64,000 bases of DNA from NCBI GenBank assembly GCA_051453625.1, contig JBOZIK010000001.1, forward strand, positions 245,611,561 to 245,675,560, given 5' to 3'. This document shows, piece by piece, positions 1-12,403 of this stretch (position 1 is the first letter of the stretch; every line of letters begins with the position of its first letter). The notes beneath the pieces are model-generated. The model did no database searches. It saw nothing but the letters and a program-made list of their open reading frames with translations, and was not told the DNA's origin. The stretch is from Welwitschia mirabilis (Eukaryota; Gnetophyta; Gnetopsida; Welwitschiales). The position numbers and the translations under genes are program-made.

Positions 1-228
1 GCAAGGTCCGCCGTGACTCGGACTGAGAAACATTCTTCCATTGCGTTTCCATTTCAGTCTCAAGCCCTCTTCCGTTAGTCCCCACTATCTCACATAGAAA
101 ATGCCATCTTTTATAAATGTAAATCCTTTGCTTGAATATGTAGAGTTAATTGGAATTTGTCTCCTATCTGCTTTGAGGATATGGTTCAGTTTTGCAACTC
201 TTCCACTTGTTTTGTAGCACCTAAATCG
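1..228. other. Window edge, unrecognised, less AT-rich
   Basis: The first 100 bases or so are visibly richer in G and C than the following 10 kb and may be the tail of an element lying outside the window. No coding signal was recognised. The stretch ends at a 540-N gap. Confidence 0.5.
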
Positions 229-768
229 NNNNNNNNNNNNNNNNNNNNNNNNNNNNNNNNNNNNNNNNNNNNNNNNNNNNNNNNNNNNNNNNNNNNNNNN
301 NNNNNNNNNNNNNNNNNNNNNNNNNNNNNNNNNNNNNNNNNNNNNNNNNNNNNNNNNNNNNNNNNNNNNNNNNNNNNNNNNNNNNNNNNNNNNNNNNNNN
401 NNNNNNNNNNNNNNNNNNNNNNNNNNNNNNNNNNNNNNNNNNNNNNNNNNNNNNNNNNNNNNNNNNNNNNNNNNNNNNNNNNNNNNNNNNNNNNNNNNNN
501 NNNNNNNNNNNNNNNNNNNNNNNNNNNNNNNNNNNNNNNNNNNNNNNNNNNNNNNNNNNNNNNNNNNNNNNNNNNNNNNNNNNNNNNNNNNNNNNNNNNN
601 NNNNNNNNNNNNNNNNNNNNNNNNNNNNNNNNNNNNNNNNNNNNNNNNNNNNNNNNNNNNNNNNNNNNNNNNNNNNNNNNNNNNNNNNNNNNNNNNNNNN
701 NNNNNNNNNNNNNNNNNNNNNNNNNNNNNNNNNNNNNNNNNNNNNNNNNNNNNNNNNNNNNNNNNNNN

Positions 769-1238
769 TTCTACAGTAATTATTGGTGAAAAAGAAGAAA
801 ATCACTTAATGAATTGTTGGTGTGTAGATACTTAAGTTCCTTTCCTATGTCACGAAAAAAAAAACAATTAAAAAGTGTAAAAATACTTAGGAGTGCTACA
901 TTAAAACTTTAGCATAGCTACGTTAAAATATCAAATATTACACCCTCCATTAGAACCAATCATTAACATGATCACCTTGCTAATTAATCTCGATTCATTG
1001 TCAAATGTTTAGAAGTGTGTCTACTTGAAGATGACTATTAGTTAATCAGATGATAGGTCTATAGAATTAGCTCAAATACTAAGGTGTAATATTCATTATT
1101 CTAACCTAACTATATCCAAAATAGGAAATGGTATTTCCAATTTAATACTTCTTAATATTTAGTTAGCTAAAATCCATAGGCACATAGTTAGGTCAAACAT
1201 ATGTATGAAAGATGCTATAGTCAAGTTTAATTATAATA
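769..1238. other. Unrecognised AT-rich DNA
   Basis: No coding frame, repeat boundary or motif was recognised between the 540-N gap and the duplicated segment that follows. Confidence 0.5.
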
Positions 1239-1883
1239 GCTAATATTTAATTGATCCATTATACCCATTAATATAGAGTGTTATAGTTGAATAAAGGTCT
1301 TTTAAACAAAGCATGCTAACAAATTATGAGGGAGTGGGTTTAAGATTATCTAAGTTTTCAACATCATACAAAAGCAAGGTTACATCCATCTAATACCTAT
1401 GGATATGGCACATTTCTCACCACTAATAATTTACATCCTTTCATACTATAATCGACTGCATCAAATAAAGGATCATTATGTATTCAGAGTTACCATTGTC
1501 AAATTTATGAANNNNNNNNNNNNNNNNNNNNNNNNNNNNNNNNNNNNNNNNNNNNNNNNNNNNNNNNNNNNNNNNNNNNNNNNNNNNNNNNNNNNNNNNN
1601 NNNNNNNNNNNGCTAATATTTAATTGATCCATTATACCCCTTAATATAGAGTGCTATAGTTGAATAAAGGTCTTTTAAACAAACTATGTTAACAAATTAT
1701 AAGGGAGTGGGTTTAGATTATCTAAGTTTCCAACATCATACAAAGGCAAGATTACATCCATCTAATACCTATGGCTATGGCACATTTCTCACCACTAATA
1801 ATTTATATCCTTTCATACTATAATGTACTGCATCAAATAACAGATCATTATGTATTCAAAGTTACCATTGTCAAATTTATGAA
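1239..1883. repeat. Direct duplication flanking gap 1512-1611 (unmerged contig overlap)
   Basis: Copy A is 1239-1511 and copy B is 1612-1883, differing by scattered substitutions and small indels. Copy A stops exactly at the gap and copy B starts exactly after it. This is what two overlapping contig ends look like when an assembler does not merge them. A short open frame starting with MAMAHFSPLIIYIL lies in copy B and, with changes, in copy A. It has no recognised relative and is not treated as a gene. Confidence 0.85.
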
Positions 1884-2978
1884 GCACTACATATTTAACA
1901 TTTTTCTACTTTTATCATACCCACTATTGAAGGTGTATAGCATATTGATTTTTTTAATGAAAGGACTATAAATACTAATTATCTTCTCTTCTTATAAAAC
2001 ATTATATATTAGGTTGCTTAAGAAGTGTGATGAACTTGGCATATTATTATGTAAAGATGATAGCTAGTGTAACTTTATTAATTGCAAAACCTTACTATCT
2101 ATGGAAGTTAATGTGTATGTGAATCATGTAATCAAATGCTTTTTTATAAGGAGTTTCTAAACTGTTTGAGAATCACAATTAATACATGTCATGCAAGGCC
2201 ATTTCAATTGTTAACTTAGGGTAATTGACTAAATTTGCTCATCTATTAGCAAAGAGGTAATAGGTTTAAGTATTTGCAATCTATGTTTTGCATTTTCAAG
2301 GCTAGGACAATGAAAATTGTTAAAGAATTTAAGCTTGAATACAATGTGGATGTAGAAATCTTAATAAAATTTATACATGTGAGGAGGTATCATGAATTAA
2401 TACAAACATTGAATTAACACGGTTTGGTTTAGGATGCACTTATAAAAATCTATTAAGGATACCTACCAATTATTAAATCTTTCTATTTGATTTATGATTT
2501 ATAGCATTATTATCTTCTAGTTAAATGATATAGATTTCAATTCTTATATACCTGATATGAATCTTATGGATTTCTTGTATCTTTCATATGGTTTGAGTAT
2601 TACCTTCCTTACAACTATGATTCCATCATCAAGTATATGATTCTGAGTCATTGCACTCTCTTATGTCCAAAGAAATTCTTGCTTTCTAAACTCTAAAGAT
2701 GACTTGTTTATCCCTAAGTTGATTAAGACTCTTTGATCAACATGGATTATGGTTTGAAAATATACTTACCTTGTTTGATCTTCATTCTTGTACTTTTACA
2801 TGTTTCAAGTTAATTTGTTATGCATCTTTATGGCTTAAACTTGCTATTTTTATATTACCTAGGGTCTTCTTGCTTACCTTGCATTGTTAGAATAGTTGGT
2901 GAAGTATTTTGATGTCTTACTCCTTGAAACTATCTTCTTGTTGGTGATCTAATCTTGATGCATCTTGATTTTACAATT
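1884..2978. other. Unrecognised AT-rich DNA
   Basis: No domain, LTR edge or RNA gene was recognised. Stop codons are dense in all frames. The context, upstream of a candidate LTR, suggests the decayed interior of an older element, but nothing in it proves this. Confidence 0.5.
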
Positions 2979-3793
2979 AGTACTTGCTTCTAATGAAATC
3001 AAAAGTTATTCAAATTAGAATGAAATTAATTTTTAAACTGTATCATAAGTCTTGAACCTAAGCAATTGGTAGTTTGAAGAAAATAATTAAGTTATAAAAG
3101 GTTCAATGATTAGGATAAGTAGAGAATTAAATAATGTGAAGGTTAATGTGTGAGATATAACAATGAAATCCTAAACAACTAACATCAAGTTTTCAAAAGG
3201 AAACCCCTTAAGGGGAAGAGATTTATCACATCCATATTTTTTTCATAAATTTAAAAACCTTCCTAGTTAATTTAGATAAATAATTAATTATCAGGAATTT
3301 AATCATAAAAATAAGTCTAGTTCCAAATTATTTGANNNNNNNNNNNNNNNNNNNNNNNNNNNNNNNNNNNNNNNNNNNNNNNNNNNNNNNNNNNNNNNNN
3401 NNNNNNNNNNNNNNNNNNNNNNNNNNNNNNNNNNNAGTACTTGCTTCTAATGGAATCAAAAGTTATTTAAATTAGAATGAAATTAATCTTTTAAACTGTA
3501 TCATAAGTCTTGAACCTAAAAAATTGGTACTTTGAAAAAAATAATTAAGTTATAAAAGGTTCAGTGATTAGGATAAGTAGAGAATTAAATAATGTAAAGA
3601 TTAATGTGTGAGATATTACAATGAAATCATAAATAACTAATAGTAAGTTTTCAGAAGGAAACCCCTTAAGGGGAAGAGATTTATTACATCCATATTTTTT
3701 TCCTAAATTTAAAAATCTTCCTAGTTAATTTAGATAAATAATTAATTATTAGGAATTTAATAGTAAAAATAAGTCTAGTTCAAAATTATTTGA
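2979..3793. repeat. Direct duplication flanking gap 3336-3435 (unmerged contig overlap)
   Basis: Copy A is 2979-3335 (357 bases) and copy B is 3436-3793 (358 bases), similar throughout with scattered differences. Both include the 12-base palindrome CCCCTTAAGGGG (3204-3215 and 3662-3673) and the purine tract that precedes the candidate LTR start. The true genome probably has this segment once per haplotype. Confidence 0.85.
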
Positions 3794-5400
3794 AAATAAT
3801 AATATAAGTGGTAAAAGTAATAGTTTAACTAGGTATTGCATGGTCATTTATTTTAGATTTCATTGAAAGACTAAATTATAGTCATTTCTTCTAGTTAAGT
3901 AAGTGAAAGATTGAGTTATCTGCAAAATTTATTATTGCTTATGCATGAGTTTTACTTGTTACAGAGAAAAGTTAAACAATTGATTTATCTTCAAGTTATT
4001 GTTTTGTTAGCTAGAGTAAAACTTCAATTTATTTTAAAGTCTGATACTGATTATGCATGATTTTCTTATTGATGCAGTTAAAACATTAGATTTGTTGATG
4101 TATGTTAGATTTTTAAACTGCAGCTTAACATTAATCCTCTTAATGTTATTTTATTCATGCAATGGTATTTACATGTGACCTTAAACATTAGTTCATGTTC
4201 TCATGTAATTAAAAGTAATTTATCAGATATTGTTATATTATTGTTTACACCTAGTGGCTGGACTTAGAAAGGAAGGGCTAAGGAAACCTGAACTACTTTT
4301 TGAAACCTAAACCTTACTGTCAGTCCTACTATTAGTCCCTTATGATAAATACTTCAGTCCCCCAGTCATTAGAGTTATAGGAGTTTACCTTGCGACCTGA
4401 TCATGTGGAGCTTAAGTTAGATAGGAGTACTTTAAATTTTTCAAAGAGTAGGTGTGGTCCTCGACCTTTCTTATAAATGCTTGTTTCTTTTTGTATGGTT
4501 CATAAATACTCTTTTTACATACTTGCATGCCTTGTGTTTTAAATATTTTTTCTTGTATTTTATAGTTTGAAATGAATGCATATGTATATCTTGTTGTTAT
4601 GTGTGTGTAAACATTTTCTAATAACTTGTAGTTTGTTATCTACATCTTGTGTGAGTCTTCCAAGAGTCTATTGAGTCTAAATTTTGTGGTCTTCTTATGA
4701 AACTAGAGTGGTCTTGTGATCATTTATCATGATTGAGTTATTATGGATAAACTCTTGTACGCCTCAAGTNNNNNNNNNNNNNNNNNNNNNNNNNNNNNNN
4801 NNNNNNNNNNNNNNNNNNNNNNNNNNNNNNNNNNNNNNNNNNNNNNNNNNNNNNNNNNNNNNNNNNNNNAGTCTCTTTCTGATCATGGACCTTGATGAAA
4901 ATAAATTAAGAAATTTAATTCTGACCGAGTTAACCAGTTGTTTGAAACATTAGAGAGTGTAACTCTTTGTTGTGAGTCTCATGAAGATGGGACTGAACCT
5001 TTAGGATGAAAGGGAAAGATATGCATGCTATTATAAATAATCTTGTCCCTTCTAATTGTGTGCAATTGACTCACTTAATATGATGTAAGATATCATTAAA
5101 GAAGATAATGCTAATTGGTTGAGTGGTTATGGTCATGTGTGTAACTGACTTACTTAATATGATGTAAGATATCACTAAAGAAGATAATGCTAATTGGATG
5201 AGTGGTCATGGTCATGTTGTTTATCTATTCTTAGAAATCTTCCCAACCTACTTCCTTATCGTGGGACACACTAGAAGCTGTGGTGAAAATCAGTTCTCAC
5301 ACCATTTGTGCTTGTGCAGGAAATATTGCATGTAAGGATGTAGAGGAGAACTAGTATTTGTGTCGATAACTTCATGTTACTTATATGTTTGCTTCTGTAG
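3224..5400 (+). mobile_element. Candidate LTR, family beta (copy 1)
   Basis: A purine-rich tract (AGGGGAAGAG, about 3211-3220) is followed by ATCACATCCATATTTT, the kind of junction seen between polypurine tract and 3' LTR in Ty3/gypsy elements. The downstream sequence aligns by eye, in the same order, with 31428-33610: the block around 4255-4290 (ACACCTAGTGGCTGGACTT), the block around 4450-4480 with a TATAAATGC motif, and the 3' block around 5265-5310 (CAGTTCTCACACCAT). The 3' edge was not located because of the gap at 5401. The alternative is a conserved non-LTR part of the same element. Confidence 0.5.
5057..5214. repeat. Tandem repeat, two 79-base units
   Basis: Two adjacent copies with a period of 79 bases; the block ATATGATGTAAGATATCA recurs at that spacing. 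They differ at a few positions. No gap lies between them, so this one is not an assembly artefact. The corresponding part of the 33-kb paralogue does not show the doubling. Confidence 0.8.
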
Positions 5401-5664
5401 NNNNNNNNNNNNNNNNNNNNNNNNNNNNNNNNNNNNNNNNNNNNNNNNNNNNNNNNNNNNNNNNNNNNNNNNNNNNNNNNNNNNNNNNNNNNNNNNNNNN
5501 NNNNNNNNNNNNNNNNNNNNNNNNNNNNNNNNNNNNNNNNNNNNNNNNNNNNNNNNNNNNNNNNNNNNNNNNNNNNNNNNNNNNNNNNNNNNNNNNNNNN
5601 NNNNNNNNNNNNNNNNNNNNNNNNNNNNNNNNNNNNNNNNNNNNNNNNNNNNNNNNNNNNNNTG

Positions 5665-6111
5665 CTTCTGTTATGACTTTAAATCACTATGAATTTAAGT
5701 TATTCATATCCTTGAAATTTTCCAACATAATTTAAACATATTACTTGTATTTAGGATTAATAAAGTATTTATGAGTTATTAAGGGACAAGTGTAAGCTAA
5801 TCCTTGCAAGTAAATTAATCATAGAAATCTAGAAGTTTATTGTTATGAAACTAAAATAAAAGTACAACATGGAGTTAGGGAAACCTTTCTATGTAGNNNN
5901 NNNNNNNNNNNNNNNNTGGCTTTTATTGTTATCAAGTAAAGCCTTAGGATCTTAGGTCTTAAGTTCAATTCCCCATAATAGCAGACCTAACATAAACTTT
6001 CAGCATAACTAAATTATTAATAAATTCTACTTTAGTAAGATATAAATTTTAATTTTTTAGAACTTAATGAGCTACTAATATAACTCATTCACTAATAACC
6101 TTAATTCATCC
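5665..6111. other. Unrecognised spacer with a possible tRNA-derived SINE head
   Basis: Mostly featureless. Around 5917-5975, directly after a 20-N gap, TGGCTTTTATTG is followed by AGTTCAATTCCCC, loosely resembling the A and B boxes of tRNA-type RNA polymerase III promoters. A comparable pair lies near 34041-34115. No cloverleaf can be drawn, so it is not called a tRNA. A SINE relic is possible. Confidence 0.25.
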
Positions 6112-6938
6112 CTAGTGTATACTGCAAACATACAACAATACATATATTATCATCATGTTTATGTATTACAATCAATTATATTTTTGTTTTATATAATTAT
6201 CTAAGTTAAATGTTTTCTTATATATTTGCTTAAGACTACTTAGGTACTTATAGTCTAACATGATAAATGAATTATTAATTGAGTAATATGGTTTTTGAAA
6301 TATGGTATAGCTAGGATAAAATAGCATGTGCTATAATTAGGGTGCTCAAACTCTTGTGAATTTTTTGATGTTGATTATTTGATGCAACAATCCTAACCTC
6401 AAGGTTTAACTAACAATGATGAGACATCTAAAAGAAAGGGAATTTTTGACGAGATTATATTTAGACACATGATAGNNNNNNNNNNNNNNNNNNNNNNNNN
6501 NNNNNNNNNNNNNNNNNNNNNNNNNNNNNNNNNNNNNNNNNNNNNNNNNNNNNNNNNNNNNNNNNNNNNNNNNNNCTAGTGTATACTGTAAACATACAAT
6601 AATATATATATTATCATGTTGTTTATGTATTAGAGCCAATTATATATTTATTAAATATAATTATCTAAGTTAAATGTTTTTTCTTTATATGCATAAGACA
6701 ACTTAGGTACTTATAGTCTAACATGATAAACAAATTATTAATTGAGTAATTTGGTTTTTGAAATATGGTATGGCTAGGATAAAATAGCATGTGCTATAAT
6801 TAGGGTGCTCAAACTCTTGTGAATTTTTTGATGTTAATTATTTAATACAACTAACCTAACCTCAAGGTTTAACTAACGATGATGAGACATCTAAAAGAAA
6901 GATAATTTTTTATGAGATTATATTTGAAAATAGGATAG
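6112..6938. repeat. Direct duplication flanking gap 6476-6575 (unmerged contig overlap)
   Basis: Copy A 6112-6475 and copy B 6576-6938 are near-identical and in the same orientation, with their edges at the gap. They lie in the leader of the minus-strand alpha element. Confidence 0.85.
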
Positions 6939-7966
6939 ATATTATTAAAGTTTAACCTTAGAAATATTCTTATGATCTTAGGAAGGACATGATTATCATT
7001 ATAAGGTGATTGGTCCTTATTTGTATATTAAAGTACATAATCAAGTTTATCCCCTTTCTTTATTTTCAATAGATAAAATTTATAAGTTATGAATCTGGGT
7101 TTTCACTTTAAGGTTATTTGACCACATAATAGGATGAATAACTTAGTTGAAGATTTGATTATTTTCAAGGGTATATTTCTTGTAAAATATTAATCTTTTT
7201 AAGGAATCATATAAGGTCATTATCCTAAATTCTTAAGATGATAGTAATTCTTCTAAGTGATTGTTATGTATATCTATAAGATAATAGAGTCTTTAATGAT
7301 TTGAATTCATCATCCTTCTTAGTTTATTTAGAGATTTATAATTATCATAAATATAATAAGCACAATGATCATCTATGGGTTGGGATTATAGCTAACCTTA
7401 TGAATACTTTGAAACTATGCCACATATAATCAAGTTTTAGGATTATTAAACTACTAAGATTATCATTAGTGTACTCTTTAAAATTATTGAGATTAACATA
7501 AATGTAATTTGGTATGTATTTATGAAGTAAACAAATTATAGGTATAATGAAATTCATGACTATTTATAGATATGATTAAATTCATGTTTATCTAAGAGTT
7601 AGAGTTATTTTGGAATTTAGCATTATCAATGATATAATTGATTTTACTCATTCATTAAATTATTGGAGATATNNNNNNNNNNNNNNNNNNNNNNNNNNNN
7701 NNNNNNNNNNNNNNNNNNNNNNNNNNNNNNNNNNNNNNNNNNNNNNNNNNNNNNNNNNNNNNNNNNNNNNNNCTAACTTTATAGCTATTAGGAATTAAGG
7801 TTATTCTAGTTACAATTAATTTTATGTTTATTAAGGAGAAAGGTTGTTAAAGATGTAATTGGATTTATAGTTTTATAAATTTATAAGTGCTTAAGTATTG
7901 TTTAAGTTAATCTAGAGATATAATACTAATATATAACATCTTATTGTTATTTACTCTAATTAAGCA
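6112..7966 (-). mobile_element. Alpha element, putative 5' leader (minus strand)
   Basis: Read on the minus strand, this segment follows the alpha LTR. It matches the plus-strand sequence from about 27665 to about 28700, including the blocks around 7370-7420 and 28090-28140, 7440-7510 and 27975-28070, and 7690-7960. In the plus-strand copy the same sequence lies upstream of a gypsy gag remnant, so it is probably the untranslated leader between LTR and gag. No coding frame survives. The nominal 100-N gap at 7673 falls inside it. Confidence 0.55.
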
Positions 7967-8780
7967 CTAATTTATACCTACTAATTAATAAGCTATAACA
8001 TTTTTAACTTATGCCTCTATTTGAAAATTTAATTTTTTACCATAAAAAAAATATGGTAAAGTATCTAAAACTAATTATACAATAATTTAGATCAGAAAAA
8101 TAATGAATATACTAATTACTTATCTATAAAATGTCTTAATTAAATTAGTAATTCAAATCGTTGTACAAAGAAAAATTAAATCAATTTAAAAAGACCCATT
8201 TAGTAAGAGTCTTAGGATTTCAATGAAAGAGTTCTAGCCTAAAAGAGATTTTTTTTTTTAAGGATTAGACTTTGTATCTAATAAGATAGACTTAATGCAT
8301 AATGAATAAAAAGATATATTACATGTCTACTAATAAAAAATAAACATGGGTACTTGAGTGTATAGTGAATTCCCTTAGTGGTCACTTGGCCATAAGCATT
8401 CATTAGTAATCTTAATCACCAAGGATAAGAAACCCCTCATATCTCTCCATTTCTTGGTGAGAGTTAATGGAAGAGAATGAGATATTTTTATGATATATCA
8501 TAAATAGTGGTCTAATTTAAGTATTACATCATTCTAATAAAGTATTAAATGAGACTATATGAATAATATGAATATAGAACTTACTTGGAAAGACAGTAAG
8601 TCCTTCATAATTGTAGATTAATGGAGGTCTAAGCTGAAGAGTTCCTTAGCCCAAATCTTTAATCTCCAAGCTTCACAAATAAGAGAATGAAAGAAAGAGA
8701 GAGAGGAAAGAAGGAAATGCACTTGTATTTAAAAAAAAAAAAAAACAAAAATATCTCCTCTTTGTAATAGAGGAAAGGAT

Positions 8781-8793
8781 CTTTTTATATAGC
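8781..8793 (-). promoter_or_regulatory. TATA box of alpha LTR (minus strand)
   Basis: The minus strand reads GCTATATAAAAAG here, followed downstream by a purine-rich tract. The plus-strand alpha LTR has TTATATATAG at the equivalent place (about 37106-37115), which supports a conserved Pol II promoter within the LTR. Confidence 0.45.
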
Positions 8794-8965
8794 TAAATAA
8801 AGGTACATAGCTTAAGATTACAAGATCACATGATTTAGCATTAATAAGTGAGATGGATAATAAACGGCATTGGAGTACAAAAAGAGATCATATTTATGAC
8901 TCATGCACCTAACTAGGATGAGTAATATTCTTGCTTTAATTAGCAAGGTTAATTACATGCATCAT

Positions 8966-9131
8966 TTCTTCATGCTAGCTCCTTCTTAACCCTTCATANN
9001 NNNNNNNNNNNNNNNNNNNNNNNNNNNNNNNNNNNNNNNNNNNNNNNNNNNNNNNNNNNNNNNNNNNNNNNNNNNNNNNNNNNNNNNNNNNNNNNNNNTT
9101 CTTCATGCTAGCTCCTTCTTAATCCTTCATA
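8966..9131. repeat. 33-base overlap flanking gap 8999-9098
   Basis: 8966-8998 and 9099-9131 match at all but about one base, in direct orientation, with edges at the gap. This is a short unmerged contig overlap. Confidence 0.8.
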
Positions 9132-9827
9132 GGCTTATAAGTAAGTTTAATACATATAAGACATGCATTAAAAGAATAAATGCATAAATCTCAAAATTGC
9201 CATATGGCATAATGAGATAAACTCTTCAATTCTAATGAATACAATAATGAGTATGTTATGAGGCAAGTGTCCTTACACATCTCAAGAAAATAAGAGTCAT
9301 GGTAAAGTAAATCTACTCCTTTATTATTCTTGGTTCTAGGTAAGAGTGCATGTCCTTATTTTCATGATTATTTATTTCATAATGTATAAAATTTATCAAT
9401 CACATAATACAAGGAAGAAAATGTTTATTCATAATATAATATACTTATCAAATTTACCGATAATTTAAATGAGTAAACAAGATGCAAAATACATTATTAT
9501 ATCCTCTTGAAATTTTCAATATATTAGTTTTATCATGTGATTTTAATTCTTCATATAATGTGGTTATCCAATTTTAAATATTTGAAAAGCTTTTATCATA
9601 AACACCTTTTAACATAATTTTTATCATTTGCTATGATAAATTATTAAAATTACAAACTTAGATTAATTTAAAATGCCATCTTATTTTGAGAAGGCCTTTA
9701 AATGAGGATAATTAATTATTTAATTAAAAGCTTAATATACTTAATATCCAAGTAAATAAGTTAATAAAAAATATGGAATATGACATGAAATTAGGACATG
9801 ATTTCTTACTCATTCCTAAATTACCCT

Positions 9828-9847
9828 TATATATATATATATATATA
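9828..9847. repeat. (TA)n microsatellite at a gap edge
   Basis: Ten TA units run into the 148-N gap, so the true length is unknown. The repeat probably caused the break. Confidence 0.9.
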
Positions 9848-10134
9848 NNNNNNNNNNNNNNNNNNNNNNNNNNNNNNNNNNNNNNNNNNNNNNNNNNNNN
9901 NNNNNNNNNNNNNNNNNNNNNNNNNNNNNNNNNNNNNNNNNNNNNNNNNNNNNNNNNNNNNNNNNNNNNNNNNNNNNNNNNNNNNNNNNNNNNNNCATTA
10001 GCTTGAAAGGTATAAATACCCTCATTTTATAATAGAATAGAGAAAGATAAGAAGAACAGGAGAGAAAAATAGGGAAGTGCTTTTAATAATCATTTAAAAT
10101 GGAAATGAGGAAGTTACAAGGATAGGGGTTGACC

Positions 10135-10941
10135 AAAATAATTTAAAAAACAAAAAAATCTAATAAATATTCCTTTTATGAAAAATCTAAAAATTAGATT
10201 GTCATTACAAAGTACTAGAACATGCCTTTAGCATAATAATCTACATAGAATAAGAAACTATTTAATGTTCACCATAAAGAACTTAAAGAGATTACCCCAT
10301 ATAGAACTCAATATGAGTTCATTACATATAACTGCATATAGAACTTAATGAAGTTTATTACATAGAAACTACATATAGAATTTGATAAGCTTCACACATA
10401 AAAAGAAAAATTACTAATTAATTTATACATGAAAAATAATATAATAAGAAATGTCCCATAACCTTCCTTACTTCCTTCATCTTTCATANNNNNNNNNNNN
10501 NNNNNNNNNNNNNNNNNNNNNNNNNNNNNNNNNNNNNNNNNNNNNNNNNNNNNNNNNNNNNNNNNNNNNNNNNNNNNNNNNNNNNNNNAAAATAATTAAA
10601 AAAACAAAAAATCTAACAAATCCTCCTTTGATGATAAATCTAAAACGTAGATTACCATTACAAAGTACTAGAACATGCATTTAGCATAATAATATACATA
10701 GAGTAAGAAACTATTTAAAGTTCACCATAAAGAACTTAAAGAGATTACCCCATATAGAACTCAATATGAGTTTATTACATATAACTGCATATAGAACTTA
10801 ATGAAGTTCATAACATAGAAATTATGTATATAATTTGATAAACTTCACACATAAAAAGAAAAATTACCAATTAATTTATACATGAAAAATAATATAATAA
10901 GAAATTTCTCATAACCTTCCTTACTTCCTTCATCTTTCATA
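10135..10941. repeat. Direct duplication flanking gap 10489-10588 (unmerged contig overlap)
   Basis: Copy A 10135-10488 and copy B 10589-10941 are near-identical, both within the left LTR of delta. The LTR therefore looks about 450 bases longer in the assembly than it should be. Confidence 0.85.
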
Positions 10942-12390
10942 TGAAAATTGTAAAAATAAAACCTTTATTAAAATTATAGATTCCTTCTTCAATTCTAGTA
11001 ATCTTTTACAACCATAAATATCATCAAAATAATGCTAATGCCCCCTCTTAAACAATGACCCTTTGAAAAGGATTTTTTTCAAAATTTACCCCTTTAACAC
11101 GATACCTTTAATAAACTTTACTTTCCTTTGTGGTAATTTTCATTACATAGTTCTTTAATCTAATAAGTTGAGAATCTAAAGTTCCATTTTCATGTTTTGA
11201 TGCAAGAGAGGGATGCAAATGACTTGAATTATTGCATGTCTTAATGATTTTCTCATCTTCAAGCTTTAAAGTCTATATATATTCATCCTCTTCAGTAATT
11301 TCTTCAATCTCTTAGATCCTTTTACTATGTATGTTTTTCATTTTAAACTCATCTATTTTTGTTGCTTCTATTATAAGATCCTTATCCTTTGCTTTTGTTT
11401 TTTGCATTTCCTTAACATCACGAAGATCTGAATCATTATTCATCTAATTAAAATTCTTTTTGCATGGAACATTAACTTTAATTGTTATGGAATTTTTTTA
11501 CCCATATTGGAAACATTCTTATTATGTGAATTTTCTACACTAATTAGTAAAGATTCTTTAAGCTCATTGCTATCTTTAGTTTCATTCTATAAAGGATCTT
11601 TAGAGAAAATACTATGAAGTGCTTCATGCTCACGTTACAATGACATAACACTAAAAAGCTGCATCAAGCTCAGAAGGAAATCTTAAAAGCAATATCTTCA
11701 CTAGCCAGCCAAACAAAGAACACCTATTTTCATGCATAGAGGAACTTCATGAAAGTAATGCCTCAATCTAAAGAGTGAAAAGCTTTGCTCTAGGAGGAGA
11801 TTTTCATAGAGCTTCTGACATTAAATAAGAACTTCTTCTTTACTAAATTTGTGCTACTCCATTATTGAGAGATTTGTTTGATGGTTCATTCTCTTTCATA
11901 TTGCGAGTGGAGTTACTATCAAGCCATTTGATGAGCATCATATATCCTTAAATTATAGAATTCTGATAATTATAAAGATTCTAGAACTATAGAGATCCTT
12001 CCACCTTAGTATATCCTAAAAGTTTCTAAATACAAATTAGAGACTATGAATTCTTTCCTAATAGCATATTTAAAATTTTTCTTATAGAAATAAAATTAGC
12101 CAAAATATAAATGATACCATTCTTTTTAATTTTCTAGATCTGCATAATTCAATAGGAAAAACTTCTTGTTTAATTCAAAATGATAAAATCAAAGTTATAC
12201 ATATAAAAATACCTCTAGAATAAGAAGCCATGAATTTTAGTAAAAAAGAGAAAGTCATATGCTTAGGAATGTCTCAAAAAAATTGCAACCCTTCTTGGCT
12301 AGAGCCTTTGCTTATAATGCCTTCTCATAGCCATTATTTTTATTCTCTTATAGGATTTTGAGATTAGCTATTAATCTACCCATAAATTTA

Positions 12391-12403
12391 CTCTAATACC
12401 AGT
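12391..12403 (-). other. Primer-binding site of delta
   Basis: The minus strand reads ACTGGTATTAGAG, immediately inside the LTR end. Plant LTR elements primed by tRNA-iMet carry TGGTATCAGAG at this place; here one base of the core differs. The position next to an LTR terminus ending in CA supports the call. Confidence 0.65.

Larger units (their letters stand above)
7967..9785 (-). mobile_element. Alpha-family LTR, probable 5' LTR (minus strand)
   Basis: Read on the minus strand, the LTR starts with TGTCATATTCCATATTTT at 9785 and continues to about 7967. It is the reverse complement of the plus-strand LTR at 36284-37938. Shared blocks include the start, the TATA region, the CT/GA-rich tract and the final block near TATAAATTAG. 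It carries an internal 100-N gap with a 33-base overlap. The base before the start is not a polypurine tract, while the segment after its end is leader, so it is a 5' LTR. The exact 3' terminus and primer-binding site were not identified. Confidence 0.6.

Noticed and set aside
157-805. Open frames of about 200 codons on both strands
   Set aside because: Almost all codons are N from the 540-N gap.
1239-1883. Paired frames starting MDMAHFSPL and MAMAHFSPL considered as a duplicated small gene
   Set aside because: The doubling is a contig overlap at a gap, and the single frame is short with no recognised relative.
5917-5975. tRNA gene
   Set aside because: No cloverleaf or acceptor pairing can be drawn; only loose box-like words are present.
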